This document shows positions 9,438 through 17,637 of a DNA stretch of 53,426 nt, one piece after another. Position 1 is the first letter of the stretch, and each line of letters opens with the position of its first letter. A program made the position numbers and the translations under genes. The DNA comes from Candidatus Hinthialibacter antarcticus (GTDB lineage: Bacteria; Hinthialibacterota; Hinthialibacteria; Hinthialibacterales; Hinthialibacteraceae). Location of the stretch: the NCBI GenBank assembly GCA_030765645.1, contig JAVCCE010000044.1, positions 1 to 53,426 on the forward strand, written 5' to 3'. The notes under the pieces are model-generated. The model ran no database searches and had not been told where the DNA came from. It saw only the letters and a program-made list of their open reading frames with translations.

Positions 9438-9466
9438 TTTATACCGCGTTCCGATTCGACCTGCAA
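9438..9466 (-). promoter_or_regulatory. Sigma-70-type promoter of the ferredoxin gene
   Basis: On the minus strand TTGCAG (9461-9466) and TATAAA (9438-9443) are spaced by exactly 17 nt. The predicted start of transcription is near 9431, giving a leader of about 60 nt before the ferredoxin ATG. Confidence 0.55.
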
Positions 9467-9628
9467 CCCCGATATGCAAGTCTCTGCTCTTCCAATAGAA
9501 CTACTAAAAGGCGCTTGTCAAGCAGTCTATCCCCCACAGCAGTTCGATCTGTTCATGCCTTCGAGGCGGTGAAGCGTTGTTTGTGTTGATCGAATCCTCT
9601 GTGGGGATTACACTTATTGAAGAGCGTC

Positions 9629-9656
9629 TTGGGGGATTTCATTTCTCTTTTATATT
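9629..9656 (+). promoter_or_regulatory. Candidate promoter of the HtrA-like gene
   Basis: TTGGGG (9629-9634) and TATATT (9651-9656) are spaced by 16 nt. If used, the transcript would have a leader of about 200 nt containing the hairpin at 9796-9847. Confidence 0.4.
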
Positions 9657-9795
9657 GTTTATTGGACAAACGTAGGGTCGTTTTTTACAGAACAAGCAAT
9701 GGCAGCGTGAAACCAGCCGATTTCCGGGAGAAGCGAATGATTGCCCGTTACTGATTGGCGTGATTTGCGTTATGCACTACGGAGCGTAAATTCGA

Positions 9796-9847
9796 GCGGC
9801 GTTTTGATTGAGGAGCGCATCCCGTTGCGTCGGGCCTCAAACGCCGC
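9796..9847 (+). promoter_or_regulatory. Stem-loop in the leader of the HtrA-like gene
   Basis: A 9-bp perfect stem, GCGGCGTTT (9796-9804) with AAACGCCGC (9839-9847), continues after a 5-nt bulge into GAGG/CCTC (810-813 with 835-838). It is capped by CCCG-TTGCGT-CGGG (9821-9834). No T run follows, so it is not a simple terminator. It ends 22 nt before the ATG, close to the ribosome-binding site AGTAGG, which fits a translational control or mRNA stability element. Function is inference. Confidence 0.45.
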
Positions 9848-9869
9848 AATAGAAATGAAGTAGGTTAGA

Positions 9870-10985
9870 ATGATGAACCGATGGTTGTTTGTACTTTGCG
9901 CGACGTGGCTTGTTCTGAATGGTGCGGTAAACGCCCAGTTTGATTCTGCGGTGTATGAAACTTTTAATCGAAATGCGCCCGCCGTCTATTCGATTGAAGT
10001 CCAGGTCCCCAAAAATCTCATCCTGCAAGAATATGATAAATCCATTTCGCGTCTGCGGGAATTTCATGACCGCTACAGCGATATGGTGATGTCCGGTACA
10101 CAGCCGATGGCGTCATTTTTTACGCTCAATAGCCTGATTGGGCGTTGGGAGCGTCAACTCGATTTTCTCAAAGAACAAATGTTGATGAACAACAGTATGC
10201 GCGGGACGGGGTTCGCGATTGATCCCCACCACATCGTCACGCTGAGTTCCGTTGTGAAAAGCGCAACGATGGGCGGCGAGATTACGGTGACCGATCACCA
10301 AAAAATTCAACACCGCGCTTTGTTGCAAGGCGTTGACCGCTTGACGGGCGTTGCGGTGTTGCGCATTCCAGACGCGACGTTTGAGCATTACGTTGACTTA
10401 GGCCGCTTATCGACCACCTTGCCCGTGTCGTCTTATATTATGACCATTCAATGTCCGTATGATTTGCCGCCGTCTCCCTATACCGGTATGATTGGCGGCT
10501 ATCACCGCCAGTTAAAAAAATTTGAACTCGAACGCTATATTCAAACCAATTTGCCGTTATATCCAGGCAATGAAGGGGCGCCGGTGTTAAGCCCGTCGGG
10601 TCAATTGGTGGGGATGATGGCGGCGGAATTTAGTATTGGCGCGGCGCCGGGCGTTTCGTTTGCGATTCCTGCTGATTTCGTGGCGGAGTCGGCGAACCAG
10701 ATTATCCAAAAAGGCGATTTGGTGCACGGCTGGCTGCCGGGAATCGAACTGCAACAGTCCGCGCAGGGTATCTTGATTCGTAATGTAGACCCCAATAGCC
10801 ATGCGGCGAATTCGGGCTTAAAGCCCGGCGACGTGATTATCGGCTTTGACGGTCGGCAAGAGACGGAACTTTGGGACCTGTTGTCGCGCATTGTCAACGC
10901 AAACCCTGAACAATTTGTCCGCGTCGAAATTCTTCGCGGCCCAAACCGGATGCAGTTTCAAATTCAATTGCTCCAAAGACGCTAA
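9870..10985 (+). CDS. HtrA/DegP-like exported protein with PDZ domain, catalytically dead
   Basis: A 371-residue protein with a signal peptide (residues 1-22), a helical insertion (about 50-110), a trypsin-like fold (about 112-265) and a PDZ domain (about 283-368, with SGLKPGDVIIGFDG). The protease landmarks align without gaps, but every catalytic residue is changed. The His of TNNHVV is Ser127 (TLSSVV), the Asp of DPRTDLAVL is Gly160 (DRLTGVAVL), and the Ser of GNSGGP is Glu235 (GNEGAP). It is therefore very unlikely to cleave proteins, and is better seen as a periplasmic binding, chaperone or scaffold protein. It lies 160 nt upstream of the GH172 operon on the same strand. Two adjacent ATGs (9870 and 9873) are possible starts. 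Confidence 0.88.
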   Translation: MMNRWLFVLCATWLVLNGAVNAQFDSAVYETFNRNAPAVYSIEVQVPKNLILQEYDKSISRLREFHDRYSDMVMSGTQPMASFFTLNSLIGRWERQLDFLKEQMLMNNSMRGTGFAIDPHHIVTLSSVVKSATMGGEITVTDHQKIQHRALLQGVDRLTGVAVLRIPDATFEHYVDLGRLSTTLPVSSYIMTIQCPYDLPPSPYTGMIGGYHRQLKKFELERYIQTNLPLYPGNEGAPVLSPSGQLVGMMAAEFSIGAAPGVSFAIPADFVAESANQIIQKGDLVHGWLPGIELQQSAQGILIRNVDPNSHAANSGLKPGDVIIGFDGRQETELWDLLSRIVNANPEQFVRVEILRGPNRMQFQIQLLQRR

Positions 10986-11145
10986 CCTTCAATCTGTTGG
11001 GGCGGCGCTAAAGCCTAGGATCATCCATCCTCTCATCTGTATACTATTTTTGCGTTATGGTGAATCAGAACTCGCGTTCGGTGTTTTCTGTTCGTCAGAA
11101 CCGAATGATATGTGCAGCCGACAAGTATTTTGTTAGGGACCAAAG

Positions 11146-13653
11146 ATGAGACACGTTTTGTTGATCGCGGCGCTGTTTGCTGCGTGTTCTTCCTGGGCGT
11201 TTTCCGCCGATGAAACGATTGGCTTTTCGGATTTATTAAATCAGTTAGTCGATCTTGAGACGGTGTATCAGCCGCCAATTTTTCATACGGGCATGGCGTC
11301 GAGTTTTGACCGTTCCGGCGGCGACCAGGACGACGTGGGATTTATTCGCAAAGAAGGCGACTGGTTCGTGGTCGCCGAATTGCCCGGCCCCGGCGCGATT
11401 ACCCGCATCTGGTCGGCTAATCCGCAAGGCATGGTTCGGATATATGTGGATGACGGCGGGCAGCCGCTCATTCAGCGAAATTTTCGTGATTTGTTTCTCG
11501 ATAAGATCGAGCCGTTTAAAAAACCGTTTGTGCGGGGCGCCCCGCGGATTTGGGGCGCTCATTGGTCGTATGCGCCGGTTCCTTTCGAGCAGTTTTGTAA
11601 GATTACGTTATCGGCCCAATGTTTCTATCAAATTGATTACATTACCTACCCGATTGACCAAAAAGTGAAATCGTTAACGCTGCCGCTTTCTAAAAGTGAG
11701 AAGTCAACGCTTACGTCCGTGGGGAAACAATTCGTCACGGCAAAGGCGGCGCCGTATAAAATCAGCAAGACAATCAAGCGCGAAAAATTTAGCGCTTCGC
11801 TCCCGGCGGGCGACCGCATTCAACTCGCAACCTTTGAAGGCCCCGCTGTGTTTCGTGGGATGAGAGCGCGGTGGAGCGGTGAAAAAGACGAGACCGGGCG
11901 CGAACTGATGTTGTATTGCGCGTGGGACGATGAAGACAGCCCCAGCGTTCAATCGCCGTTGTATGATTTTTTTGGCGGGCGGGTCAAGTCGCTGGCCATC
12001 GGACGGGATGAAGACGGTTGGCGCTATTGTTATCTGCCCATGCCGTTTGCCCGCAACGCCCGCGTTTGGATTGAGAACGGCGCGGAGAGCGCGACGCGGC
12101 GGATTGACGTCGAAATTGATTGGCAGCCGGACGCCGAATTGCCGGACAATTTGCGTACGTTTCATGCGTTATGGAAACGTGATAACGACACGCAACTGGA
12201 GCCAATCAAAACGAACCTCGAGACGGCGACTGTTGAGGCAGACCCTCGCCGCAATTACGCCGCCCTGTCCACAATGGGCGCGGGGCATTTTGTTGGCGTC
12301 ACCTTGCATCGACTGCCCGCGCCGGAAAGCGACGCCATGTTGTTTGTCGATGACGACGAATGGCCGCCGGACGGCCCCGGCACAGGCAATGCCGGGTTTT
12401 TTAATCAAGCGGGAGATGCGCAGACCGTCAGCTGGCCGCTCAGCGCTGCTGCGTTAAAGCTTCACGGCATGAATGGCTTTCTGCGCTTGATGTTTCCGTA
12501 TCCGGTTGATTTTCGCGAACGCTTGGTCTTGAGTTTTGAACAGGGCCATGCAAACGCTATGCGGCAGGATTATTCGAGTACGGTCTATTGGTATCAAGAA
12601 GAACCTCACCCGCCGTTCCCTTATCCCGTTCCCGCCGCCGCCCGGCAGTTTCGCACGGAAGTTTTGACGCAGCCTGAGTGGATTCTGCAAGAAGACCAGG
12701 CCGTGCCTGTTGTTCCGTATGAAGGCGAAGATGTGATGGCGTTGGCGGTGGGCGGGCTGTATGAACCGCAAGACATGCGCCCGTTTGGCCCGGATTGGAG
12801 TGGAAATAAGCAATTGCGTTTTGAAGCCGAAGCGCCCGGCGCCTACATTGAATTTCAGGGCGAACGCCTGGCGTATTCGGGATATTACAATGTCGAGTGC
12901 GGCGTCACCCAAGCGCCTGACGCGGCCATCGCTGAAATCTCATTGAACAACCGGGTGTTGTTTCCCTATGTGGATTTGTATGGAAACGAAACCAAACCCG
13001 CGCGGATGAAAACAACGCAGCCGGAATTTTTTCACGCGTCCGAACCGCCGATTTTGCGCTATGAGGTGTCGGGCCAAAATAATGCGTCGAAAGGATACGT
13101 CATCGGCGTCGACTCGTTCTATTGGGAAGAAACCCGAACGGTTCCAACAAGTATAACTATTCAAGGCCCCTATTGGTCTACGCCTGAGAGCGACCAGGAT
13201 GTGTTTCAGGAGCGTGAAGCGCAGGGCGGCGATTCGATTGCGCTGGGCTATGAACCGTCGGGCGGCGTGTCGATCATACCGCTCAAGGCAAACGACGAGG
13301 GCTATTTTCAATTGCCTGAATCGGAGCGTCAGGACGGCGCGTATGTCGTGTTATGGAATGTGGACGCGCCGGAGAGCGGCATTTATCGGTTTGAAGCGGC
13401 GCCCTTCGAGGCGACCCCGTATTTATTCAAAAAAGACTCTGATATGATTGAGACAATGACGGGCTGGGTTGTGATTAATGGGATTCCGTTGCAAGGCGAA
13501 ACTGAACTTCGAATGGACCCACGCGCACAACAACGCGCCGCTGTTCGGTTTTCGCTGCCTTTGCGAAAAGGCGCCAATGAATTGATGTGGATGGTCAATC
13601 AAAAATTAGAGCGCGGGTTTCAGCCTGTCATGTATGGGATATCACGATACTGA
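11146..13653 (+). CDS. Secreted DUF2961 / glycoside hydrolase family 172 protein
   Basis: An 835-residue protein with a signal peptide (residues 1-20, cleavage after WAFSA). The N-terminal half is a DUF2961/GH172 domain: SSFDRSGGDQDDVGF, the GPGAITRIWSANPQG strand, RIYVDDGGQPLI, and the SYAPVPFEQFCKITL segment. GH172 enzymes act on fructofuranoside or arabinofuranoside linkages and form difructose anhydrides. The exact substrate here cannot be read. The C-terminal 300 residues form further beta-sandwich regions (about 560-680 and 690-830), probably carbohydrate-binding. The ATG follows AGGGA. It is the first gene of an operon with the ADP-ribosylglycohydrolase-fold protein 18 nt downstream. 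Confidence 0.85.
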   Translation: MRHVLLIAALFAACSSWAFSADETIGFSDLLNQLVDLETVYQPPIFHTGMASSFDRSGGDQDDVGFIRKEGDWFVVAELPGPGAITRIWSANPQGMVRIYVDDGGQPLIQRNFRDLFLDKIEPFKKPFVRGAPRIWGAHWSYAPVPFEQFCKITLSAQCFYQIDYITYPIDQKVKSLTLPLSKSEKSTLTSVGKQFVTAKAAPYKISKTIKREKFSASLPAGDRIQLATFEGPAVFRGMRARWSGEKDETGRELMLYCAWDDEDSPSVQSPLYDFFGGRVKSLAIGRDEDGWRYCYLPMPFARNARVWIENGAESATRRIDVEIDWQPDAELPDNLRTFHALWKRDNDTQLEPIKTNLETATVEADPRRNYAALSTMGAGHFVGVTLHRLPAPESDAMLFVDDDEWPPDGPGTGNAGFFNQAGDAQTVSWPLSAAALKLHGMNGFLRLMFPYPVDFRERLVLSFEQGHANAMRQDYSSTVYWYQEEPHPPFPYPVPAAARQFRTEVLTQPEWILQEDQAVPVVPYEGEDVMALAVGGLYEPQDMRPFGPDWSGNKQLRFEAEAPGAYIEFQGERLAYSGYYNVECGVTQAPDAAIAEISLNNRVLFPYVDLYGNETKPARMKTTQPEFFHASEPPILRYEVSGQNNASKGYVIGVDSFYWEETRTVPTSITIQGPYWSTPESDQDVFQEREAQGGDSIALGYEPSGGVSIIPLKANDEGYFQLPESERQDGAYVVLWNVDAPESGIYRFEAAPFEATPYLFKKDSDMIETMTGWVVINGIPLQGETELRMDPRAQQRAAVRFSLPLRKGANELMWMVNQKLERGFQPVMYGISRY

Positions 13654-13671
13654 ACTTGATTCGGGAGAAAA

Positions 13672-15240
13672 ATGATGATGATGTCGCGATGGATTTATGC
13701 AACGGTATGCGTTGTTGTGTTCTCGTTGTCCGTCCCAGCCGAAACGGTCAAAATCAGCGAGGATGAATTGCTGAATAAAATCAAAGGCGGTTGGTTGGGG
13801 CAGATCATCGGAGTGGTCGTTGGCGGTCCGACCGAGTTTCGCGCACAAGCGAAACTGTATGAACAACCGTTAAACTGGGACGCGAAAGAAGTCAAAGACG
13901 CGATCAATCAAGATGACCTCTATGTCGAAATGACCTTCGCCCGCGTGATGGACGAGTTGGGGCTGGATGCGCCCATGTCGGCGTATGGCGAAGCGTTTGC
14001 CGACAGTGAATATTGGCTCTGGCACGCCAACTTTATGGGGCGCCACAACCTGCGGAATGGAATCACGCCGCCGGATTCCGGCCACCCAAAATACAACAGC
14101 CACGCAGATGATATCGACTTTCAAATTGAAGCCGATTTTATCGGACTGATGTGTCCAGGCTTAATTGCGACTTCTAACCGTTTTTGCGATACGGTTGGCC
14201 ATGTGATGAACTACGGCGACGGCGTCTACGGCGGTATGTTCGTCTGCGCGATGTACGCCGAAGCCTATTATGAGAGTGACCCGCGCAAGTTAGTCGAAGC
14301 GGGCGTCGCCGCCCTGCCGCCCCAAAGTGAATACGCCCAAGCCATTCGCGACGTGTTGTCTTGGTCGATGAAGACCCGCGATTGGAAACAAGTCTGGCAA
14401 CTCTTTGAAGACAAATGGGCCAATACTGACATCTGTTCGGAAGGGACTTTCCGCGATTTTGACATCGACGCCAAAACCAACGGCGCTTACATCGCCATTG
14501 GGATGCTGTACGGCGGCGGCGATTTCAAAAAGACCATTGAAATCTCAACCCGCTGCGGGCAAGATTCCGACTGTAACCCCTCCAGCGCGGCGGGCGTGTT
14601 GGGCGTGGTGTTTGGCTATGAGAAATTGCCGCAAGACTGGAAAGACGAACTGCAAGGCATCATCGACCAAAAATTCGCTTATACCGATTATTCATTTAAT
14701 GAGATTGCGCAGAGCACGTTGAAACGCGCCAAACAATTGATTCTGAAAAGCGGCGGCAAACAAAATGGCGGCGTATTTTCCTATGAGCGCGAGGCGCCCG
14801 TCGCCGCGAAGTTAGAGCAATGGAAACAAGAACGCCCAACCAAAATCGTTGAAGTCAACAGTACGGATTTTGTCTGGTCCGGCGAATGGAACAGCGAAGA
14901 CAATTCAAAATGGTCCGCCGAAAAAGGCGCGCGGGCGACGTTGACGTTTGAGGGGACCGGCGTGATGGTGAGAGGCCGCATCCGTAAAGACGGCTGCATT
15001 CTCAACGCATATATCGACGGAAAAAAACAGCGTACCTTTAACCTCTTTAACGCGACGGATGAACGCGGCGGCGAGAGCATCTTTCATGTGTTCGGATTGC
15101 CAAAAGGCAAACACACGGTCGCCATCGAACATACTGGAACCAGCGACCCGCAGTCAGAAGGCGCGGTCTTGCAAATTCAAAATGCGTTTCTATTTGACGG
15201 GCCTGAACAGCCCCGCGCCGTCAAACAGCAGGATAACTAA
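13672..15240 (+). CDS. Exported ADP-ribosylglycohydrolase-fold protein with C-terminal jelly-roll domain
   Basis: A 522-residue protein with a signal peptide (to about residue 22). Residues 25-370 carry the ADP-ribosylglycohydrolase fold: GGWLGQIIGVVVGG, the metal-site acids in NQDDLYVEM (D81, D82) and CGQDSDCNPSSAAGVLG (D298, D300). The usual GDTDTxA is thus GQDSDCNP, a variant seen in exported members from environmental bacteria. Residues about 395-515 form a separate jelly-roll (FEGTGVMVRGRI, AYIDGKKQ, LPKGKHTVAIEH), typical of carbohydrate-binding modules. Export and the sugar-related neighbours suggest a glycan-type N- or O-glycoside substrate rather than ADP-ribosyl protein. The gene begins with four consecutive ATGs after GGGAG; the exact one used is uncertain. 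Confidence 0.85.
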   Translation: MMMMSRWIYATVCVVVFSLSVPAETVKISEDELLNKIKGGWLGQIIGVVVGGPTEFRAQAKLYEQPLNWDAKEVKDAINQDDLYVEMTFARVMDELGLDAPMSAYGEAFADSEYWLWHANFMGRHNLRNGITPPDSGHPKYNSHADDIDFQIEADFIGLMCPGLIATSNRFCDTVGHVMNYGDGVYGGMFVCAMYAEAYYESDPRKLVEAGVAALPPQSEYAQAIRDVLSWSMKTRDWKQVWQLFEDKWANTDICSEGTFRDFDIDAKTNGAYIAIGMLYGGGDFKKTIEISTRCGQDSDCNPSSAAGVLGVVFGYEKLPQDWKDELQGIIDQKFAYTDYSFNEIAQSTLKRAKQLILKSGGKQNGGVFSYEREAPVAAKLEQWKQERPTKIVEVNSTDFVWSGEWNSEDNSKWSAEKGARATLTFEGTGVMVRGRIRKDGCILNAYIDGKKQRTFNLFNATDERGGESIFHVFGLPKGKHTVAIEHTGTSDPQSEGAVLQIQNAFLFDGPEQPRAVKQQDN

Positions 15241-15241
15241 T

Positions 15242-15619
15242 ATGACTCATCGCGTACAAATCACCCTTGGCGAACTGCAATTCACGGCGCTCTTCGAAGA
15301 GAATGACGCCGCGAACGCGATCTATGACGTCTTGCCGTTTGATCTGCCCTATCAGACATGGGGCGATGAAATCTATTGCCATATCCCCGTTGAATTGAAG
15401 GCGCGCGGCGGCGTTGAAATTGTCAAAGTCGGCGATCTGGCGTTTTGGCCTCCTGGCAAAGCGTTCTGCATTTTTTTCGGTCCGACGCCCGCCTCCGAAG
15501 ATGAACGCCCGCGCGCTGCAAGCGAGGTGATCGTCTTTGGCCGCATTGAAGGAGACGCCTCCGCCTTGCGCGGCGTAAAAGCCAATACCATTCGGGTGGA
15601 ACCGATGCCGGACGAGTAA
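15242..15619 (+). CDS. Cyclophilin-like fold protein (TM1367 type)
   Basis: A 125-residue cytoplasmic protein matching the short cyclophilin-like family. It has the LPFDLPYQTWGDEIYCHIPVE core, the GDLAFWPPGKAFCIFFGPTP signature and VFGRIEGD near the end. The fold is that of a prolyl isomerase, but enzyme activity is not established for this family. The ATG is one base after the TAA of the preceding gene, with AGGA 8 nt upstream, so translation is coupled. I rejected a longer frame start at 15059 because it lies inside the previous gene. Confidence 0.85.
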   Translation: MTHRVQITLGELQFTALFEENDAANAIYDVLPFDLPYQTWGDEIYCHIPVELKARGGVEIVKVGDLAFWPPGKAFCIFFGPTPASEDERPRAASEVIVFGRIEGDASALRGVKANTIRVEPMPDE

Positions 15620-15639
15620 ACCAATTTTGGGAGGATGTT

Positions 15640-16563
15640 ATGCGCCGTTTGTTTTATCTTGTTTGCGTCTATTCGTTGTTGCTGCTGCCTGCATTTGCTC
15701 AAGAATCAATCAGTGATTTAACCGCAGGCGAAGTTCAAAAACTCGCAGGCGGCAACCAGTTTATCGAAGGCCCGGTCTGGCACCGCGACGGGTTTCTTTT
15801 GTTTAGCGATATCCCCGCTGAGCAAATCAAGAAATGGGACGGCGCCTCGTTAAGCGTTTGGGACAACGACAGCGGCGCCTCCAATGGATTAACCATCGAC
15901 GAGCAGGGCCGCGTTATTGCTTGCGAACACGGCGGACGGCGCATCTCAGCGCATGAAGCGGACGGTTCGGTGGTTGCGATTGCAGACGCCTATCAGGGCG
16001 ACGCGTTTAATAGCCCCAATGACGCGGTGGTTCGGTCTGATGGAACCATCTTTTTCACTGATCCTGACTGGGGCTTGTCAGGGCGCCCGCGTGAGATTTC
16101 TTTCAATGGAGTTTACCGGGTCAAGCCGGGCGGCGAGGCTGTGTTGCTCGATAATGATTATTCAAAACCCAACGGCATCGCGCTCTCGCCCGACGAAACC
16201 AAACTCTACGTCGCCGACGATACCCGCAATTTTATTCGCGTTTACGACCTGGACGCCGAGGGCAATGTCAGCAATGCGTCGCGGTTTGCCAGCGTCTCGA
16301 ATCCAGACGGCATTAAGGTAGATGTTGACGGGCGGGTGTGGTCGTCGAGTTCTGCGGGGGTGATGGTTTACAGCACCAGCGGCGAGCGCATTGGCGTGGT
16401 TGCGTTTCCAGAACAACCAGCGAATCTCGCTTTTGGCGGCGCTGATTTCAAAACCTTGTTCGTCACGGCGCGGACGGGGCTTTACTCTATTGAACTGACG
16501 GTCGCGGGTCTTGATCCGTGGCGGATCGTACCGTCGGGAATTCGTTCCCGCTCGTTAGAGTAA
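15640..16563 (+). CDS. Exported SMP-30/gluconolactonase family protein
   Basis: A 307-residue six-bladed beta-propeller with a signal peptide (1-20, ending PAFAQ). Metal-site landmarks of SMP-30 lactonases are present: the Glu in FIEGPVW, Asn in NSPNDAVV, Asn in SKPNGIALSPDE, and the Asp in SNPDGIKVDVDG. It probably hydrolyses a sugar lactone in the periplasm. The ATG at 15640 follows GGGAGGATGTT. It is the last gene of the GH172 operon, and a lactonase fits an oxidised-sugar pathway there. The last 9 nt overlap the end of the convergent mutY gene. Confidence 0.87.
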   Translation: MRRLFYLVCVYSLLLLPAFAQESISDLTAGEVQKLAGGNQFIEGPVWHRDGFLLFSDIPAEQIKKWDGASLSVWDNDSGASNGLTIDEQGRVIACEHGGRRISAHEADGSVVAIADAYQGDAFNSPNDAVVRSDGTIFFTDPDWGLSGRPREISFNGVYRVKPGGEAVLLDNDYSKPNGIALSPDETKLYVADDTRNFIRVYDLDAEGNVSNASRFASVSNPDGIKVDVDGRVWSSSSAGVMVYSTSGERIGVVAFPEQPANLAFGGADFKTLFVTARTGLYSIELTVAGLDPWRIVPSGIRSRSLE

Positions 16564-17631
16564 GTCGAGGAACATCAAATTCGCTTTGGGAAATGCGTAC
16601 TGGTCGAACTGCGAGCGCGGCGCCCATTTGAGCGTTTCGTGATACAGCGTTTGCGGTTTGCCCGACAGCCACTCGCATCGGTATAAGTGGATGGTAACTG
16701 TCAAATGCGTATAGGCGTGGTCGACGGTAATCACATGCTCGCCGACTTTGACCTCGCCGCCGAGTTCTTCGCGAATCTCGCGGCGTAAGGCTTCCTGGTG
16801 GGTCTCGCCGGGTTCGACTTTGCCGCCCGGGAACTCCCACAACCCGCCCAGCATTCCATTGGGCGGGCGCTTGCCTAATAGATAGCGTCCGTTTTTTTTG
16901 ATCGCCGCCGCGACGACGTGCGCATGAGGCGGCGTCTTTTTTTCTTTGCGGACGGGCAACGTCTTTTCGATGTTTTGCAATCGGGCGGCGCAGCGTTTTG
17001 TTAATGGACATTCTCCGCACCGCGGTTGTTTAGGCAGACAAACGCGGGCGCCGAGTTCCATCATGGCCTGGTTGAAATCGCCGGGGCTGCGCGGCGCGAC
17101 CAGTGCATCGGCGAGTTTCCACATTTGGTTGATCGTTTTTGCGTCGTCGATGGAGGCTTCAATCGCATACAATCGCGCCAACACGCGTTTGACGTTGCCG
17201 TCAACGACGGACGCGCGTACGCCAAAGGCGATGCTACACACGGCGCCTGCGCTGTAGCGCCCGATGCCCGGCAGCGTCATCCATTCTTCAACGCTCTTCG
17301 GAAAGGCGCCGCCAAATTCGGTCGTGATGATTTTCGCCGCTTTGTGAAGATTGCGCGCGCGGCTGTAATAGCCTAAGCCTTCCCATTGTTTTAACACGCG
17401 GTCGATGGATGCTTGCGCTAGCGCTTGTACGGTTGGAAACGCCGCCAGAAAACGGTGGTAATAGTCAATCACCGCTTCGACGCGGGTTTGCTGCAACATG
17501 ATTTCCGAAATCCAAATGCAGTAGGGATCGTCCGTCCGTCGCCAAGGCAGGTCGCGGGCTTCGCGGCGATACCACGCGAGCAGTCCGCGCCGTATGGCTG
17601 TGATCGTGTGAGAAGAGGGCGGTTGTTTCAT
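16555..17631 (-). CDS. mutY: A/G-specific adenine glycosylase MutY
   Basis: A 358-residue DNA repair enzyme that removes A mispaired with 8-oxoguanine. It shows the EIMLQQTRVE motif with the catalytic Glu, the helix-hairpin-helix LPGIGRYSAGA, the catalytic Asp in VVDGNVKR, and the 4Fe-4S ligands in CLPKQPRCGECPLTKRC. A C-terminal NUDIX-like domain (LLGKRPPNGMLGGLWEFPGG, then REIREELGG) recognises 8-oxoguanine. Length is normal for the family. It starts 6 nt after the stop of the upstream methyltransferase-like gene, so the two share a transcript. Confidence 0.96.
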   Translation of the reverse strand: MKQPPSSHTITAIRRGLLAWYRREARDLPWRRTDDPYCIWISEIMLQQTRVEAVIDYYHRFLAAFPTVQALAQASIDRVLKQWEGLGYYSRARNLHKAAKIITTEFGGAFPKSVEEWMTLPGIGRYSAGAVCSIAFGVRASVVDGNVKRVLARLYAIEASIDDAKTINQMWKLADALVAPRSPGDFNQAMMELGARVCLPKQPRCGECPLTKRCAARLQNIEKTLPVRKEKKTPPHAHVVAAAIKKNGRYLLGKRPPNGMLGGLWEFPGGKVEPGETHQEALRREIREELGGEVKVGEHVITVDHAYTHLTVTIHLYRCEWLSGKPQTLYHETLKWAPRSQFDQYAFPKANLMFLDLL

Positions 17632-17637
17632 CGCGGG

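Larger units (their letters stand above)
9370..9869. other. 500-bp intergenic region with two divergent promoters and a structured leader
   Basis: No credible coding frame lies between the divergent ferredoxin gene and the HtrA-like gene. The region contains a minus-strand promoter near 9438-9466, a weaker plus-strand promoter near 9629-9656, and a stem-loop at 9796-9847 just before the HtrA-like start. The rest shows no recognisable element. Confidence 0.6.

Noticed and set aside
9332-9589. Plus-strand frame of 85 codons upstream of the HtrA-like gene
   Set aside because: Overlaps the ferredoxin start and its promoter, with no ribosome-binding site or domain.
9757-9776. Possible sigma-54 promoter (GGCGTGATTTGC)
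   Set aside because: The GG and GC dinucleotides are 8 nt apart instead of the required 10.
16555-16563. Nine-base overlap of SMP-30 and mutY ends as a possible annotation error
   Set aside because: Both stop codons and both C-termini are plausible; convergent overlaps of this size are ordinary.
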